Shown here: one piece after another, positions 1-12,114 of the stretch | Layout of the letters: every line of letters starts with the position of its first letter | Numbering within the stretch: position 1 is the stretch's first letter | Notes under the pieces: generated by a model | Told to the model about the DNA's origin: nothing | What the model saw: the letters and a program-made list of their open reading frames with translations, nothing else | Databases searched by the model: none | Program-made: the position numbers and the translations under genes | Assembly (NCBI GenBank): GCA_003342815.1 | Contig: PTEX01000311.1 | Location: forward strand, 308,027-372,026 | Origin: Eudromia elegans | Taxonomy: Eukaryota; Chordata; Aves; Tinamiformes; Tinamidae | Direction: 5' to 3' | DNA length: 64,000 bases

Positions 1-1689
1 CCTGTCACTCCTGTTCCTGTCGTCCTGGCTGACAACAGGAGCTGGTTGCAAGGTGCCAAATGGAGCTTCTTGTATGGAGAAAGGCTATGCAGCAATGGGG
101 AGGATTTACGGGCGAGATCAGGATCTGCCTTCCCAGGTAATGGGCTTGCGTGGGGTCATGTTTGGTGCTGAGGCTGCTTATTTTAGCTGTATTTCTTTTG
201 GTGTGGCCGCTTTTGCAGTAAACCTGAGGCTGCTTCTGTGTAAACGGTGCATGTGAAGGAGTGTGGTGCCACTCCTTTGCAGTGAGAGTGTAGTACAACT
301 TGCTGGGCGAGTGCCAGGGAAAGGGAACCTTTCCCCTATTCAACCAAGAGCTCAAAAGTGCAATGCCTGCCGCCGCCTCCGCGCGCGTGCCGCTGTGGTA
401 TTGAGGCAGGTTCGCTGTGGCACGGTGGGGAAGTCGTTACCAAAGTGCCCGTCCTGGCACGCGGAAGCGCCCGCCTGCACGGCTTTGCACCTTGTCCTTT
501 CTCCAGACGCTCTCCCAGTTCTCGTGCTGCAGTGTGGACGTGCTGCCGAGGTAGCTGCCAGAGGACAGGTGAGTCACTAGGAGTGGTTACGGACAGCCCC
601 GCATCCCATCCCCTCCTGGCGCGTGATTATTCAGCTGCTTTGCTGACTGCAGGGCCCTGCCTTTGGGTCCTCCCGAGGAGCTCGGGCGACGCTCTCCTGC
701 TGCGTCATCGCCGCACAGGTTGCTTTAGGAGTCAGTGCTCACCTCTCATCCCTTTTCTCAGCAATGGACAAGGTTACCTGCTAAAAACGTTGCTGTTAGC
801 AAAGGATGTCTAATTCGTGAACATGGTCTGGACTCCTTTTAGAACGCACGGAGTCTTAAACTGACTTCCTTTGAAGTCCTTTAAAGTCCCTGGATCGTTA
901 TAGCCTGTAAGAATTAAAAAATATACGTGTTTTTAAACATTATCATGTGTAGAAATAGCTTGTGGTTTTCTTTGCAAATGAATAGACTAAATGACGTGAA
1001 ATATTTCTTTTTTAAAATGTAGAGTGAAAAACCAAAACAGAATACACCGCAGCGCTGGCGATTGCAAGGGCAGCCAGACTCTCTTTTTCTGCTTGGCTCT
1101 TGTGAAAACTCTTGGGGCTGGTGCATTCCGGGGCTGATGCAGTAGCGTTATTCCGGGTTCCCGCTCGGCGCCTGGAGCAGTCCCACATGGCTGGGTGCAG
1201 AGTAAGTACTGCCTGTGGAGCTGGAACATGAATATGAAGCATGCTAATGCTAGTATCAATTAGACAGTGACCCAGAAATTCTTGGAAGAATGATTTTTCA
1301 GCTATATCCTGTCTCCAGGGCTTATAACCCTAACAGTAGCTCCTCACTGACTCCGATGTTGAAAGCTGGAACAACTGGGCAGGAGCCAGGGGAAGATGAG
1401 GGGGAGCGGAATCGGAACGCTGCTCCTGAGAGAAACAAATCACTCGGGCAGAGGGATAATCAGAGCTCTTGGACGAATAGCGGAGCAGCCGTTTCAATTA
1501 GAAGTGTGACCAGCTTTATATCCGGCGCTGGGCCAAAGTGTCACCTAGACAGATGTACTGGCAGTTTGGTTGCCGTAATAAGTGTTGTACTTCAGAAAAT
1601 ATTTTAATGACATCTGGGCATTTTAGTAGGCCCCAGATTCTTGATGACTTTGCCGGTCATGCAGCCACCATTTGCATCGTCTGACCTCC
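1..1689. other. Unique sequence, no gene recognised
   Basis: Mixed composition. The longest frames (358-813 plus, 151 codons; 5-355 minus, 116 codons) overlap other open frames and show no domain or signal. No repeat family recognised. Confidence 0.6.
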
Positions 1690-1915
1690 CAACCTCTTTC
1701 GTTCTTTTGAAGTCTTATGAAGAACATTAAACTTGCAGATGCAATTATTGTATAATAAAGTATTGATTTCCTAAGGAACCCTTTAACATCTTCTTTCATA
1801 ATTAGCGTTTACAAGGCATCAGGAATTAACCATGTGCAGCCTTACAAATGAATTACAAGGCCCTTTCATTTCCAAAATAAATATCGGTGCCCTATTGCTG
1901 CAAACAGTTGTCCAA
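1690..1915. other. AT-rich candidate conserved non-coding block
   Basis: Complex, non-repetitive AT-rich sequence with homeodomain-type TAATTAGC (1799-1806) and ATTAAACTTG motifs, between more GC-rich flanks. No open frame of note. Candidate status rests on composition only. Confidence 0.25.
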
Positions 1916-2730
1916 CCTCACCGGACACTGAAGTACGAGATGTCTGGGTAAGAGTAGTGCAAAAGCAGGCTTAGAAAATGCAGCTTTGGTCTCCCCGTAC
2001 TGCGCTTGCTAATTGCCTTTATTCTTTGCATTGTCCTCCCATGTGTGTCGTGATTTTTTCTCTGGTGATTTCAGTTTTCTGCAGCAGTGGCTCTTCGCGA
2101 GGATGGCTCTGGTCAGCTGGAGGCAGGAGCGCAAATAAGGCATTTGTTGCTCAATTAGATGGTTGTGAGTTGGGCAGTACGAGGCTCCCAGGGACTGTGC
2201 TGCTTAGCTGTAGCCTCCCGCAGGACTAAACCACCTGGCAGAGACTGTGTGAGCACAATGCTCCCGCTCCGGGTAGGCGAACGCTGCCGGAATCCGGAGC
2301 GCGGCTCTTCCGAGGATGTCGTGGTCGTGGCAAGGGGACCACGCGAGGCTGCATCAGTTGGAGCTGGGTTTCCTTGCAGATAAATAAGGAACCCAGGATG
2401 GCTCTCATCGGGGGAGCTCGCTCTGGTGACCTGGTGAGTGTTGCTGGCGTTTCTAGTTTTGATGTTTCGGGTTTGGTCGGGTGAGGATTCCCCTGAAAAG
2501 CCCGTGGGCGGAGGGGACGAGGGTGGTGAAGCCCCGGCCCAAAGCGCAGAGCTGCGTGTGCCCTTGGGGCAGCGCGACGGTGAGCGTGAGCAAGGAGCAG
2601 CTCCGCGTTTGGTAGCGGTGTGTTGGGTTCGGCTTGTAATAAAGGGAGGAGGGTGGTAAATAATACCAGGAGAAATAAATAAATACAATGGGGTTAAGTG
2701 AATGAACTGGCCAGAGCTTGCTGTGGGAAA

Positions 2731-2790
2731 GGGAAGTAATATTATTGCCATTTGACAGATGGGAAACACATCCAGCCAGCAGCATAGCAG
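2731..2790 (-). repeat. MIR/L2-like relic (antisense core)
   Basis: The stretch AATATTATTGCCATTTGACA, continuing GATGGGAAAC, resembles the antisense MIR/L2 segment that reads TATTATTATCCCCATTTTACA, then GATGAGGAAAC in consensus form. Such CORE-SINE/L2 pieces are old amniote insertions. The relic is short, so the exact family is not assignable by eye. It lies inside a 260-codon antisense open frame, which argues that the frame is accidental. Confidence 0.5.
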
Positions 2791-4595
2791 CATCGCCAAG
2801 GAAGTCCATGGAAAGCCTGGGAATGGATATCCTGCTTTTCTGTCTTTTTTTAAATTACAGCCCCCGACACCACCCCTCCACACAGAGATATTTGGTTTGG
2901 TTTTGGTCCTCAGAAGAATTTGATCCTCCAGTTCCAAATCTCACACACACTGTGGTGATAATCTGGAGTAATAAAAGGAACCACCTGGTTACTGCTGTCC
3001 TGGGTGCAGGATGACACTGGCCCTTAAACCTGCTCCCTTCCTCTGGCTCCTCCATCTACCCATGTTGATTCCATGTATAAGCAGGTTTATTTCTCACCAT
3101 GCTGATTGGCGGCGGGGAAGAAAATAGGCAGTTCCAGAAAAAGAAACAGACTTTAAACTTCAGATGGCAAAATACAAAAATGTAGATTGCAGGTATTGAT
3201 TTCCAGCAGGCATCAGGCTGATGGCAGCCATAAACCCGAAGCCTTGCTAACGTTTTAGTCGATCACCAACTGGTAACCGTCCTCCCAGGTCTCCAGCTCT
3301 GCACTGTGCTCTGCACTTTTGGGCTCTGCTCTCCTCAGATTTTTGTTTTCAGAAATATCCGCCAAGGCACCAGCATGTGTTAAGGCTGGTTATTGCTCTG
3401 GTGTCACGCTGGGTTTTTAAACTGAAAGCTTGGGTGTCTGCACTGGGCTAGGTGCCCGTCTCTTGGCTCCGGGACCTCTGGGTGGCAATGCCCCCAATTT
3501 TGAGATTTGTTGCCATTTTAGATAAAAGTGATGAGAAGAGAATGTCACCAATCACACCTTCTGACCCCAGTCTAGGGGCTTGATCGCCTGGTCACGCCAG
3601 CAGAGGGGATCGAGCCCCTGCTCTGGGGTGCCCTGGCAGAGCTGGTTCTGCTGTGGGGCCAACTGGGGTGCCCGGGATGAGGGGCCGCTGCTGCACTTTG
3701 CTTTGCGAGCAGCAGGGACCAGCAAATACCTCGAGGAGAGAGGCGGTGACGCGGACCCCCTCTCGGTGCATGGGAACAGCCCTGCTCAAGCCCGCTGCCC
3801 CTCCTCAGGACCAGGTATCGCTGTCAGGATTAACCTCCCCTTCCTGCAAAGGCTTTTCAGTGGATCGCAGCGTTACCGTGGGCAGGTTGCTCCTCCTTCT
3901 GGATGCGAGTGAAGCCAAAGGTGGGACGTTGGAGTCGGTGCATGAGGAGCTAGCTGCAGGGTGGACGCTCACCCACCCGCACGTCTGTCTGATTTGGGGC
4001 CTGGAAAGAGGGATTACTTAGATACTCTGTTCAGGGGGTTTGCCTTCTGAAAGGGCCCTTTGTCTCAGAGTACCAGAAAGGATGAGACAAATTGGTTGCC
4101 TTCATGGCCCAATGAGCGTAAAGAAAGCAGGACTCGTGTTACCTGGAGACATGCAAGAGGTAAGTGCAATTAGTCAGCAGGTAATTAAGCTGTGCATAAT
4201 CAGAGGAGTGGAGACAAATCACCTCAGTGCACAGATGTACTAGGGCAGGAGAAGCCCTTTTTTTTTTCCCAAAACAACATGAAAGGAGAAACTGCTCGAT
4301 CAGCATGACGTGGTCCTCATCAAACCGGAGTGAATCCGGGCCCTCTCTTGCAGCCAGCCTGCTGGGAGCGGTGCCGTGGGCTGGGACGTGTCTGAGCTTG
4401 GTTTCTCCATAAGGCAGGTTGCACTGATGAGAGTGGCTGCAGGTTTCATCTAGCAAGGCTTGGTTTGGAGGGCGTGAAGTCACTGAACATAAGGGGCCCA
4501 CGGAGCACCCGGTAGTACTGTTGGTTCCTATGGCTTTCCTCGTAGTTCGGGGCTGTTCCAATGCACGGTGTGAGAGCAGGTCCTGGAGACCTTGT

Positions 4596-4628
4596 CCTCG
4601 AGATCTCCTCGGAGATCCTCGAGATCCG
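4596..4628. repeat. CTCGAGATC direct/inverted repeat cluster
   Basis: CTCGAGATC at 4597-4605 and 4618-4626 with GGAGATC between them; GATCTCC and GGAGATC also pair as an inverted repeat. Confidence 0.8.
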
Positions 4629-5259
4629 CTCTGCTGCAGAAGGTCTTCTTTCAAGCCAGGCTTTGGCAATGCAGGAGCTCAGCATTTCCTCGGGCTGAAG
4701 AAACCTGGAGCTGTCTGCACCGGGAGGTCCAGGGCTGCCTCAGGTTGCTGGCTCCCTAGCAAGGCAACTTCACTTAACCTTCGGGAACATTTATAATTAA
4801 TGCTTAATTGATTTCTCTAATGCAGGATTAACATGCTGGCGTGGGCTTCTTCCTGTACATCTTTGCTCACGAGAACAGTCCTTAGTCACCTTATTTTGTC
4901 TTCTCCACGAGGTATAACCCCTGGGCAAGACTCTTGATGAACCTGCTGCATCGATTACCCAAATGGCTTGGAGCATAGATCAAATCCTGGCCTCAGATCT
5001 CTTAGTGTTTCCTTTCCAGGAAGGTTGGTTTCTATTCATCATAATGCCAGGAGTCTTTTCCAAGACTATGCGAAATTCCCTCGGCTCTCTCTGCCTCTCC
5101 AGGGGAAATAGGGGAAAAGACCCCTATTCCCTCTGCCCTGCTGAGCGCTGTCTCCATGGCATAATAGTGAAGGACAATCTTCTTACTGGTTCTTTAATGG
5201 TAAATTTTTTATTGGAAGCTCTTCTATTTGTGTGAACATGAAGGAACACATGGGATCCT

Positions 5260-5355
5260 CAACAAGTGCCAGGAACACGTCGTGTTGGGTGCCTGGCGCA
5301 TACAGAGTGAAAATAAAAGCCTTCCCCAAAGAAACCTGCAGTCCAAATATATCAG
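5260..5355 (+). repeat. Old interspersed repeat fragment (amniote SINE/LINE type)
   Basis: The run GTTGGGTGCCTGGCGCATAC, then AAAATAAAAGCCTTCCCCAA, then CTGCAGTCCAAATATAT resembles a repeat widespread in reptile and bird genomes (tgtgctaggcgctgtacaaacac, then gtccctgccccaaagagcttacaatctaaat). The order of blocks is preserved. I do not know its library name with confidence. Confidence 0.4.
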
Positions 5356-8300
5356 TCACGAAAATTGGCACATCTATAAAGAAATTCCAAATAAATCTAC
5401 ATTATAAAGAAAGAAAGAGCTACTGCAGCCAATTAACTACAGGATCTACATGATAAATCTTTTATCTCAAATTAGCAATGTGTGTATTGAGTGGATCAAG
5501 ATGAGCGTGCGACTCCTATAGAAAACTTGTACATGTGAAACCTGTCATCTCATATTAGAAGACAAATGATACTTTGAGGCATTACATAAATAATGGAATC
5601 ACATGGCCACCTGATCTTGGTTATTTTTAAGTGAAGGGTAAGACATTTTGAACATCCTTTTATTCTGTTTTGTACAGCTATAACTCTCCTGAATTGACAG
5701 CAGGAGTTGGGAGAAACTATCTCAGCTGAAGATGAATGGTTTGGAAGGTTTGGCGTGAAATCTTAGCCCCTTGGAAGCCAACGGGAATTGTGTCCTGGCT
5801 GAAAGGAGGCTGAGATTCCAACCCCAGCGCCTGGAAGCAGGGCATGTTTGCCTGAGATGTCCAGGCACTGCTGTCCAGTGCCTCTGCTCCCAGCTATTCC
5901 TTGTAAATCCTGCTCAGCCAAGTGCCGTGGTGGCTCCTCCGTTCTCGCTTTGGACGTGGCCTTGGCCTTTGAGAGCATGAGAGGGGGATATTGAGTCAAT
6001 CTCGGGGAATTCTGCAGCAGCTTCTTTACATTTATGTGGGAGTTCATACTTCTTGGTCAGGATGGACCGAAGTTCATCACTGCAGTCTGCTGGCTGGTAC
6101 CTGGTGACGCCGCGTGTGGTTTTGGTCTTCTGTCTTTCTGGCAGGGGACAGAGCGATAATTAGCACCTGTGTTTTGGCAGACATCTGACAACGTGGGGGA
6201 CTTGAGCTGTGCAGGAGCACGTGCCTGGAGCTGCCCTGTGTGCCTCGCTAGCAGGACGGGGCGGCTGCGGGCCTGCATCGCTCCGGGGCTGGGAGGGCGG
6301 CTCATCCCGAGGCTCATCCAGGCTGCCTCTGGGGTTGTTTGCACAAAACTGTCAGTCAGCCAAGGCTGGAATTTTAGTGCAGCCCTGAGACGCAGGGATG
6401 TAATTAAAACGAGGTTTATGATGAATAAAGAGATCGGATGGGATCAAAACCAATGGAACAGCGCGCGTGTCTCGTGTTGGCCTCCCCACAGCTGAAGATG
6501 GGCAGATGCAGTCTGGCTGCACAGCGGTGTCCAACATTTCCCTTCCTGGGCTGCAGACTTTCCCCTCCTTTTCCAGCTATAGCAAATGGACAAGCCTTGG
6601 CTGGCGTGGGTTGTGTCCTGCCCTCCCACTGCCTTTGGTCTGCTAGTCCTTCCTGGCCCAGGAGCATGTTTTAGAGCAAAGGTGCAGCCTTTCCTTGGCA
6701 TCCCTATGGCTATAACTGTAGGTATACGGCAAGTAATCTTTTGTCCTTACCTGGATTGTAGGTCCTAAGGGACCAAGGTGTTTGGATCCTGCTTTTCCTG
6801 GCCCTTGTCTCAGACTCACCGTGGTAGGGAAACCAAGGGCTGGTTGTTTTTCAGGGGGCAGGATCCACATCTCTGGATTTTTTAGTCTGTGTGGTGTTTG
6901 TTGTCATTATTTGTGCTCTGTGTCGAATGTGGTTTATAGACAGGGGAGTGGAAATGTTCTTCCTGGCGGCACCGAGTTCTAAGCACGGTGATCTAGAACG
7001 TCTAAAAATCTCCTGTGCTGAAAAACTTGCTCCCATCTTGACATATGGGGCTATGTTCTGATGTTAGCGGCATCGCAGCTAAAATGTGGAATAACACCAA
7101 CTGATTTACAGCTGATTTATGCCTAAGTAACAGGGAAAAAATGCTGTTTCCTTCCAAGCGCTGTCCTTAACTCTATCTCTTCCCACCCCATACACTTCTT
7201 GCTGCCCAGGCCTTCTCCTCTGCAGTTTATGCCACCTGAAATTTCCTGTGTGTCTCTGTGTCCTTCCCTCCCTTTCCCAATGGAAATCTCCTTTGAAAAC
7301 ATTTTCTTTCCTCACAGCTTTTAATTTTTTTTTTCTCCTGCTGCTTTCATCTATTATTTAATGGTAGCTATATTATTTTGGGTACAGTTACAAAATTAAT
7401 ATAGAGGATGCATTAAAATGGATCCTATTTTCCGTGTAAAAATACTCCCTAATCCTGAGAGCACTTGTATGCAGCTGTGCAGAGGTGGGGTGATGCCTTA
7501 AGGATGGTGAGGAGCCCTGACCTGCAAACTTAAGGAATGGAAGACAGAACTATCCCTTTTGGAGAGGGGTTGTGGGCCGCTGATCTTGTCGTTCTAATAA
7601 CGTCCATGCATCGCTGGATAAAGAATTTAGGGAGCCTAAAGCACCGCAGAAAGCTTCAGTGACAAGAAAAGAGAGGGAAGACATTTGGAATGAAAAAGAA
7701 ATCCAATGGAATGTTCAGTCTTTGGATGAGCAATGAAGTATCTTTTGGAGCAAGGTTTGAAGGAAGAGGACCGACTGGTGCGTTTCAGGCCTTCCCAAGG
7801 CTTTCTCTCGCCATAGCTGTTCCAAATGAGCGTGGTGTTTTCCAAAACTTACAGGCTCTGCCATCCCAGTTCCTGTGGAGCACAGGCCAGAAGAACATTA
7901 TTCCCTATATTGTTCTCTGCTAACTGCACTCTGCTGACAATACATAGCTTGCCAGGTTGATTTTTCCAAGCCTTTCCTGCAGAATAATGAGTTTCTTCTC
8001 CATTCGCTTAACATTAGGTCTCTGTTTGCATACAGCTCCTAAATGCAATGCTGTAACTTCTTTTATCTTTCGCCTGCAAGTCAATGCTATTGATGCTTTC
8101 CATTCCCTCCTACATTAGAGAGGTGTCAGCTGGCAGAACTCATGTGTTCTGGTGCGTTTCTCTCTTCACTCTTTTTCATTATTCCTTTGGAAAGAATTGG
8201 TCGGCTTCCCTCATATATAATACATATATTTTTTACATATGTGTATATAGTTTTATCGCCAGTAGTACTTCCTATAGGCAAATTAATTATGTGCAACATG

Positions 8301-9022
8301 TTGGTTCTTAATGAAAAAAATGTTTAGGTCTGATGAGCAAATTCAAATAGAAGGTATTTATAATTTTTTCCCCAAATTCTTGAAGTGGAATTTCCCTGGT
8401 AGAAAAAGAAAATAAATCTCTTTCCCCACCCTTACTCTCCTGTGTTTTGGGAATTTCCTGCTTGTTTATTGAGAGGAACTTGTGGGGCCTGAACAGGGCA
8501 GAAATCAGGACCTGCTCTCTGAACCAAGCTGTTGCAGTGCCTCCATCGTTGGATGGTTTGTTTATTTTTTGCTATGTAAGGGCTGGTTTCCAACATTTTA
8601 TCCCTAATTTAGCACAAAAAGTGCACAGTGGGGCTAGCTTACCCCGGGCTCTTGTGTATGTTTGTGCTGTGTTGGCATCGGTTTCCTTCGTGGTCTCATA
8701 GAGCACTCAAGAAACAAACGCAACTTGTCCAAAATACACGCGTGATAACTACCCTGAACAGACACATTTTGCTATTATTCCCACTTATATTTTGGCAGGG
8801 TGAAGAGCTTATTTGGCCTTCTATATATTTGGACGACAAGGGGAATTCTGCCTTTTCTCTCTTTTCTGCTGTGTTTTTATTTAACCATCATATTGTTCTT
8901 TTAACCTACATAAAGAAGCCCTAGGCACTATCACAAATGGCGAAGATTATAATCAGTGACTAATATCCTTGCTACAATAACCTTTACCACCTCAAGCACG
9001 AGACATAAATAATACAAAAGGC

Positions 9023-9110
9023 CCTCTCATATTTTGAGGAACTGATAGGAATATTATAATCCTTGTTCCACAGTTAATGATACAAAAACTCAGGCACACT
9101 TAAGGACCTC
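9023..9110 (-). repeat. MIR-like relic (antisense)
   Basis: The order of TGAGGAACTGATAGGAATAT, TATAATCC, CCACAG, AAAAACTCAGGCACA and CTTAAGG follows an antisense MIR element (consensus: tgaggtaggtactattattatcc, then ttacagatgaggaaactgaggcaca). It is degenerate but collinear over about 80 bp. Confidence 0.45.
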
Positions 9111-11586
9111 CGTACTGGGCTTGTTTCAAAGCCAGCTGGAGCGTTTCCATTGTACCAATGTGTTTTAGATTATACCCCAAAATAGGTAGGGGAAATTTTT
9201 GTGTTCAGTTTGGGCTTTTGCTCCCTCTTGACCTCCTCAGCAGCGGAGCAGGAAGCTGTTAAAGGATCAAACACCCACGTGAGTGGTTATGAGATGACGT
9301 GGAAAATCCGCGTGCGGGTCCCTGTCTCTGCCTGGCGCCTGCGAGGATGCTCGGGTCTTCCTTGGGAGAAGGAGCCCCCCGGCACCAGGCAGGTGGTGGG
9401 AGTGTGCCTCAACTCAACGTGGTTTCCCAGCCTCGAAACACCCAAAGGAGGTGCTGGGGCTCAAGTAAAGGAGGAGATTTGCTCTGCTCAGCGCCGCGCT
9501 TTGTTGGATGGATTTTCTACGTTGCGAGCGTGTGAGTTGTACAATGGGGAGCAGCTCGTCAAGCCTTGACCTCTGCCTTCAAGCTCCTCGGTTTGGAGAA
9601 CAACCCGATACAAAATCCAAGGGGAGGCGATGCAAGGTCGATAACCTCCATGTGGTCCAGACAGGTGAATTCAGCCGCTTTCCTGATTTCAGGAGCTTTG
9701 CGTGACATTGCTAAAGTGCAGGGAGATGGTTCAACCTCTTGGGCAACCGTATCACAACAGTCAGCCCTGCTTGAGGAGCCTCCAAGACGCTTCATTAGCG
9801 CCCAAGCCAGCGATTGCACTCGAAGCACAGGGAAACCTCGTAGCTCACACCAACATCATGCAACAAGTGGCCTTGGGCCCAGGCTGCCCAGGGCACCGAG
9901 TCTCTTGGCAGGGGCAGATGAAGGACTGGGAACTGTTGAAATAGCTGCCCCAAACCCACTGGGCAGGGAGAAAACGGTGCATGATCCCTGCAGCCCTGAG
10001 GGACTTGCTGGTTCACTCACTCCTTTAGAAAGCTGGAGAGGGGGTATCTCCAGGACGAGATTAACTTTGGATAAGGAATCTTAAACCTTGTTCCTTTCTC
10101 TTTTCTCTCCTTATAGTAAAGACTTACATTTTTTTTTTTTCCCCCCACAGAAAGGTGCATTTTAACCCTATGACTTAATACAACTTTTGGCAATGTTGAG
10201 CATACAACCGTAGAGGATATACACACGGCCACAATTATGTGTCATCGGTATGCAAGTGTGAAAAGTAGCTTTGCACTAATTTGCTTAATAATAATTTTTG
10301 CTCTTAATGTGAAAATCGTGGGGAAGATTTGAGCTGCTTTCATTGACCTCCTTGCTTGGTGTCTCTCTGCTCCTCTGAAGAAGACACCCGGTTGGTAGAA
10401 TCCTGCCCTGGTGCTAAAGCTCCCGCTGGCTTCAGGTAGCTGAGATTTGAGCAGGAGAAGCCATGCTTGATAACAACAACTAAGATGAAGTTTTGAAGCT
10501 TTGTCAGTGAAAAATATGACAGGGAGTTGGTGGAAAATTCATCAAAATCATTGGTTCTTGGTGATCTTTCCCCTGTTTGGTCAGGGAAGTAACCTGCAAT
10601 ATGAGAAACACCCTCTTGTTTTGGAAATTAGGCAAAATCTGTGGGGAGATTCTAGTGCTACAAAGGGATGCTCAGAGCTCTTCTAATTAGACATGCCTGA
10701 AATCCGAGCACTGCTTCAGAAAACCCTCATTTGGGGTTTTTTTAAGCTCTATTGCAATTATGGCAGGGCTGTGAGGGTGGTCCCTGATCAACGCAGGGTC
10801 TCCTTAGCTGTCGCTTCAGCTGGGTTCTTTCAGTGGAGAACGTTTCCTAGGAAAAGAATGTTTGAACTGAAAACATATTTTACACCAAAAGGTAGTTTTC
10901 GGTGATGTTCCAAAAATTACAGCTTTTATATAGTTTATAGGTAAAAACAGACAATTCTGAACGACTGGAACTTCTGAGTCCGACCTCAGGAGTCGTGATG
11001 TTGGTGGACTTCATCCGTGGAGGAGCTGCTTCATATTTTGGTTTGGGTTTCTTTGTTACCTCCAGATGGACTTTTCAGGTTTTTCTTCATAGCCATATGA
11101 GCTAGAAACTGGCAGTTTGGGCATGATCCCACAAATGTAGACTTCAAGAAGGACGTGAGCCCCCCTCACGACCTGAGAAAACAAACCACAGTCCTGTGGA
11201 AATTGTCACACACAGATCTTTATTAAAGGGAGGCCCACTTTGAAGGGGAGTCACACGCGCTGCCCGGGTGAGAATAAGGCCTGAGCAGGGATTTTGAGAT
11301 TCAATGACAAATTGTTATCTGAGGAAAGAGCCACTTGATGAAACTATTTCATATGTAACCATTGGCAAGTCGATTCCCCGAACAAAGCACATTTGTTTCA
11401 CGGTGTAATAAATACCCAGTGCAAAATACGGGGGTTTAACTTAATGGGAACCGCACAGTTTAAAATTGCCTTCAAGGAGAGTGCTACAAATGGTGTCAGG
11501 GTCTTAGGAAACTCCGCTCCCTGCTTCGTTTTGGCTTATTAGGGGCCGATATTGGATCGTTTGTCCCCAGTTTTTCCCTCATTATA

Positions 11587-11976
11587 TAGCTGCGTCGATA
11601 GAACAAACTGGGCTCGAAAGGGAGGTCTCGCCGTCGGGCGCGGCGGAGCGTTGGGCGAGCTCGCGGGCTGGTGAGAAGCACTTCTCGGGTGGGGGTTAAG
11701 TGTGAAAACATCCGGCCGGGTTGTTTTGAAATGCGTTTTGGGGCCAAAATCTGCCCTTGCGAGGAGCCCGCCTAGCACGAAGGTCTCGGCGGCGCCCCGA
11801 ACGCGAAGGCGGCGGCAGAAATCACTCCTTTGACGCCTCCCCATCGCGCCCTTTAACTTAACTCCGATGATTTCAACGGAATCGGAAACCGAGCCCTTGG
11901 TTATCTCGGTGACGGCCTCGCTCGGCGCGAGCAGTCGCTCTGGTTTCGAGGGCTTTGCTCCCCGCTGAGCCCGATA
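11587..11976. promoter_or_regulatory. CpG island, candidate promoter
   Basis: I count about 45 CpG dinucleotides in about 390 bp, against AT-rich, CpG-poor flanks on the right. That density marks an unmethylated CpG island, the usual signature of a vertebrate promoter or a poised regulatory element. No TATA box, exon or protein match is evident. A 147-codon minus-strand frame (11982-11539) spans the island but resembles nothing I know. An accidental frame is the likeliest reading, because CpG islands are stop-poor. A 28-nt poly(A) run follows at 12084. Confidence 0.6.
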
Positions 11977-12083
11977 TTGCATCAGGCAACAGAGAGGGGT
12001 CGAAGCGGGGAAACACAGGGATTTATTTTGATTGGGTTTTGTTTTCCTTCGTGCTGTTATTTTTCTCCTGAGGCCTGGAATGG

Positions 12084-12111
<28 letters not shown>
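12084..12111 (+). repeat. Poly(A) tract, 28 nt
   Basis: Twenty-eight consecutive A. No AATAAA lies in the preceding 40 bases and no recognisable transcript precedes it, so it is best treated as a simple repeat. Confidence 0.95.

Positions 12112-12114
<3 letters not shown>

Larger units (their letters stand above)
1916..4795. other. Unique GC-moderate sequence, no gene recognised
   Basis: Apart from the MIR-like relic (2731-2790) and the CTCGAGATC cluster (4596-4628), I see nothing. A 260-codon minus frame (2937-2155) runs through the relic and has no recognisable domain. Confidence 0.55.
4796..11586. other. Mixed sequence, no gene recognised
   Basis: Alternating AT-rich and moderate stretches. 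It contains the old repeat at 5260-5355 and the MIR-like relic at 9023-9110. AT-rich, pyrimidine-rich DNA lies at 7310-7430 and 7930-8440. Frames of up to 172 codons (9566-10084 plus) have no recognisable features. Confidence 0.55.

Noticed and set aside
2155-2937. 260-codon minus-strand open frame
   Set aside because: It runs through a MIR-like relic, has no domain or signal and overlaps other open frames; accidental.
11855-11890. AACTCCGATGATTTCAACGG resembling the palindromic repeat core at 23095
   Set aside because: Only about 24 bases of partial similarity and no second signature block.
12000-12111. Processed retrogene ending in the 28-nt poly(A)
   Set aside because: No AATAAA signal, no recognisable transcript upstream and no target-site duplication seen.
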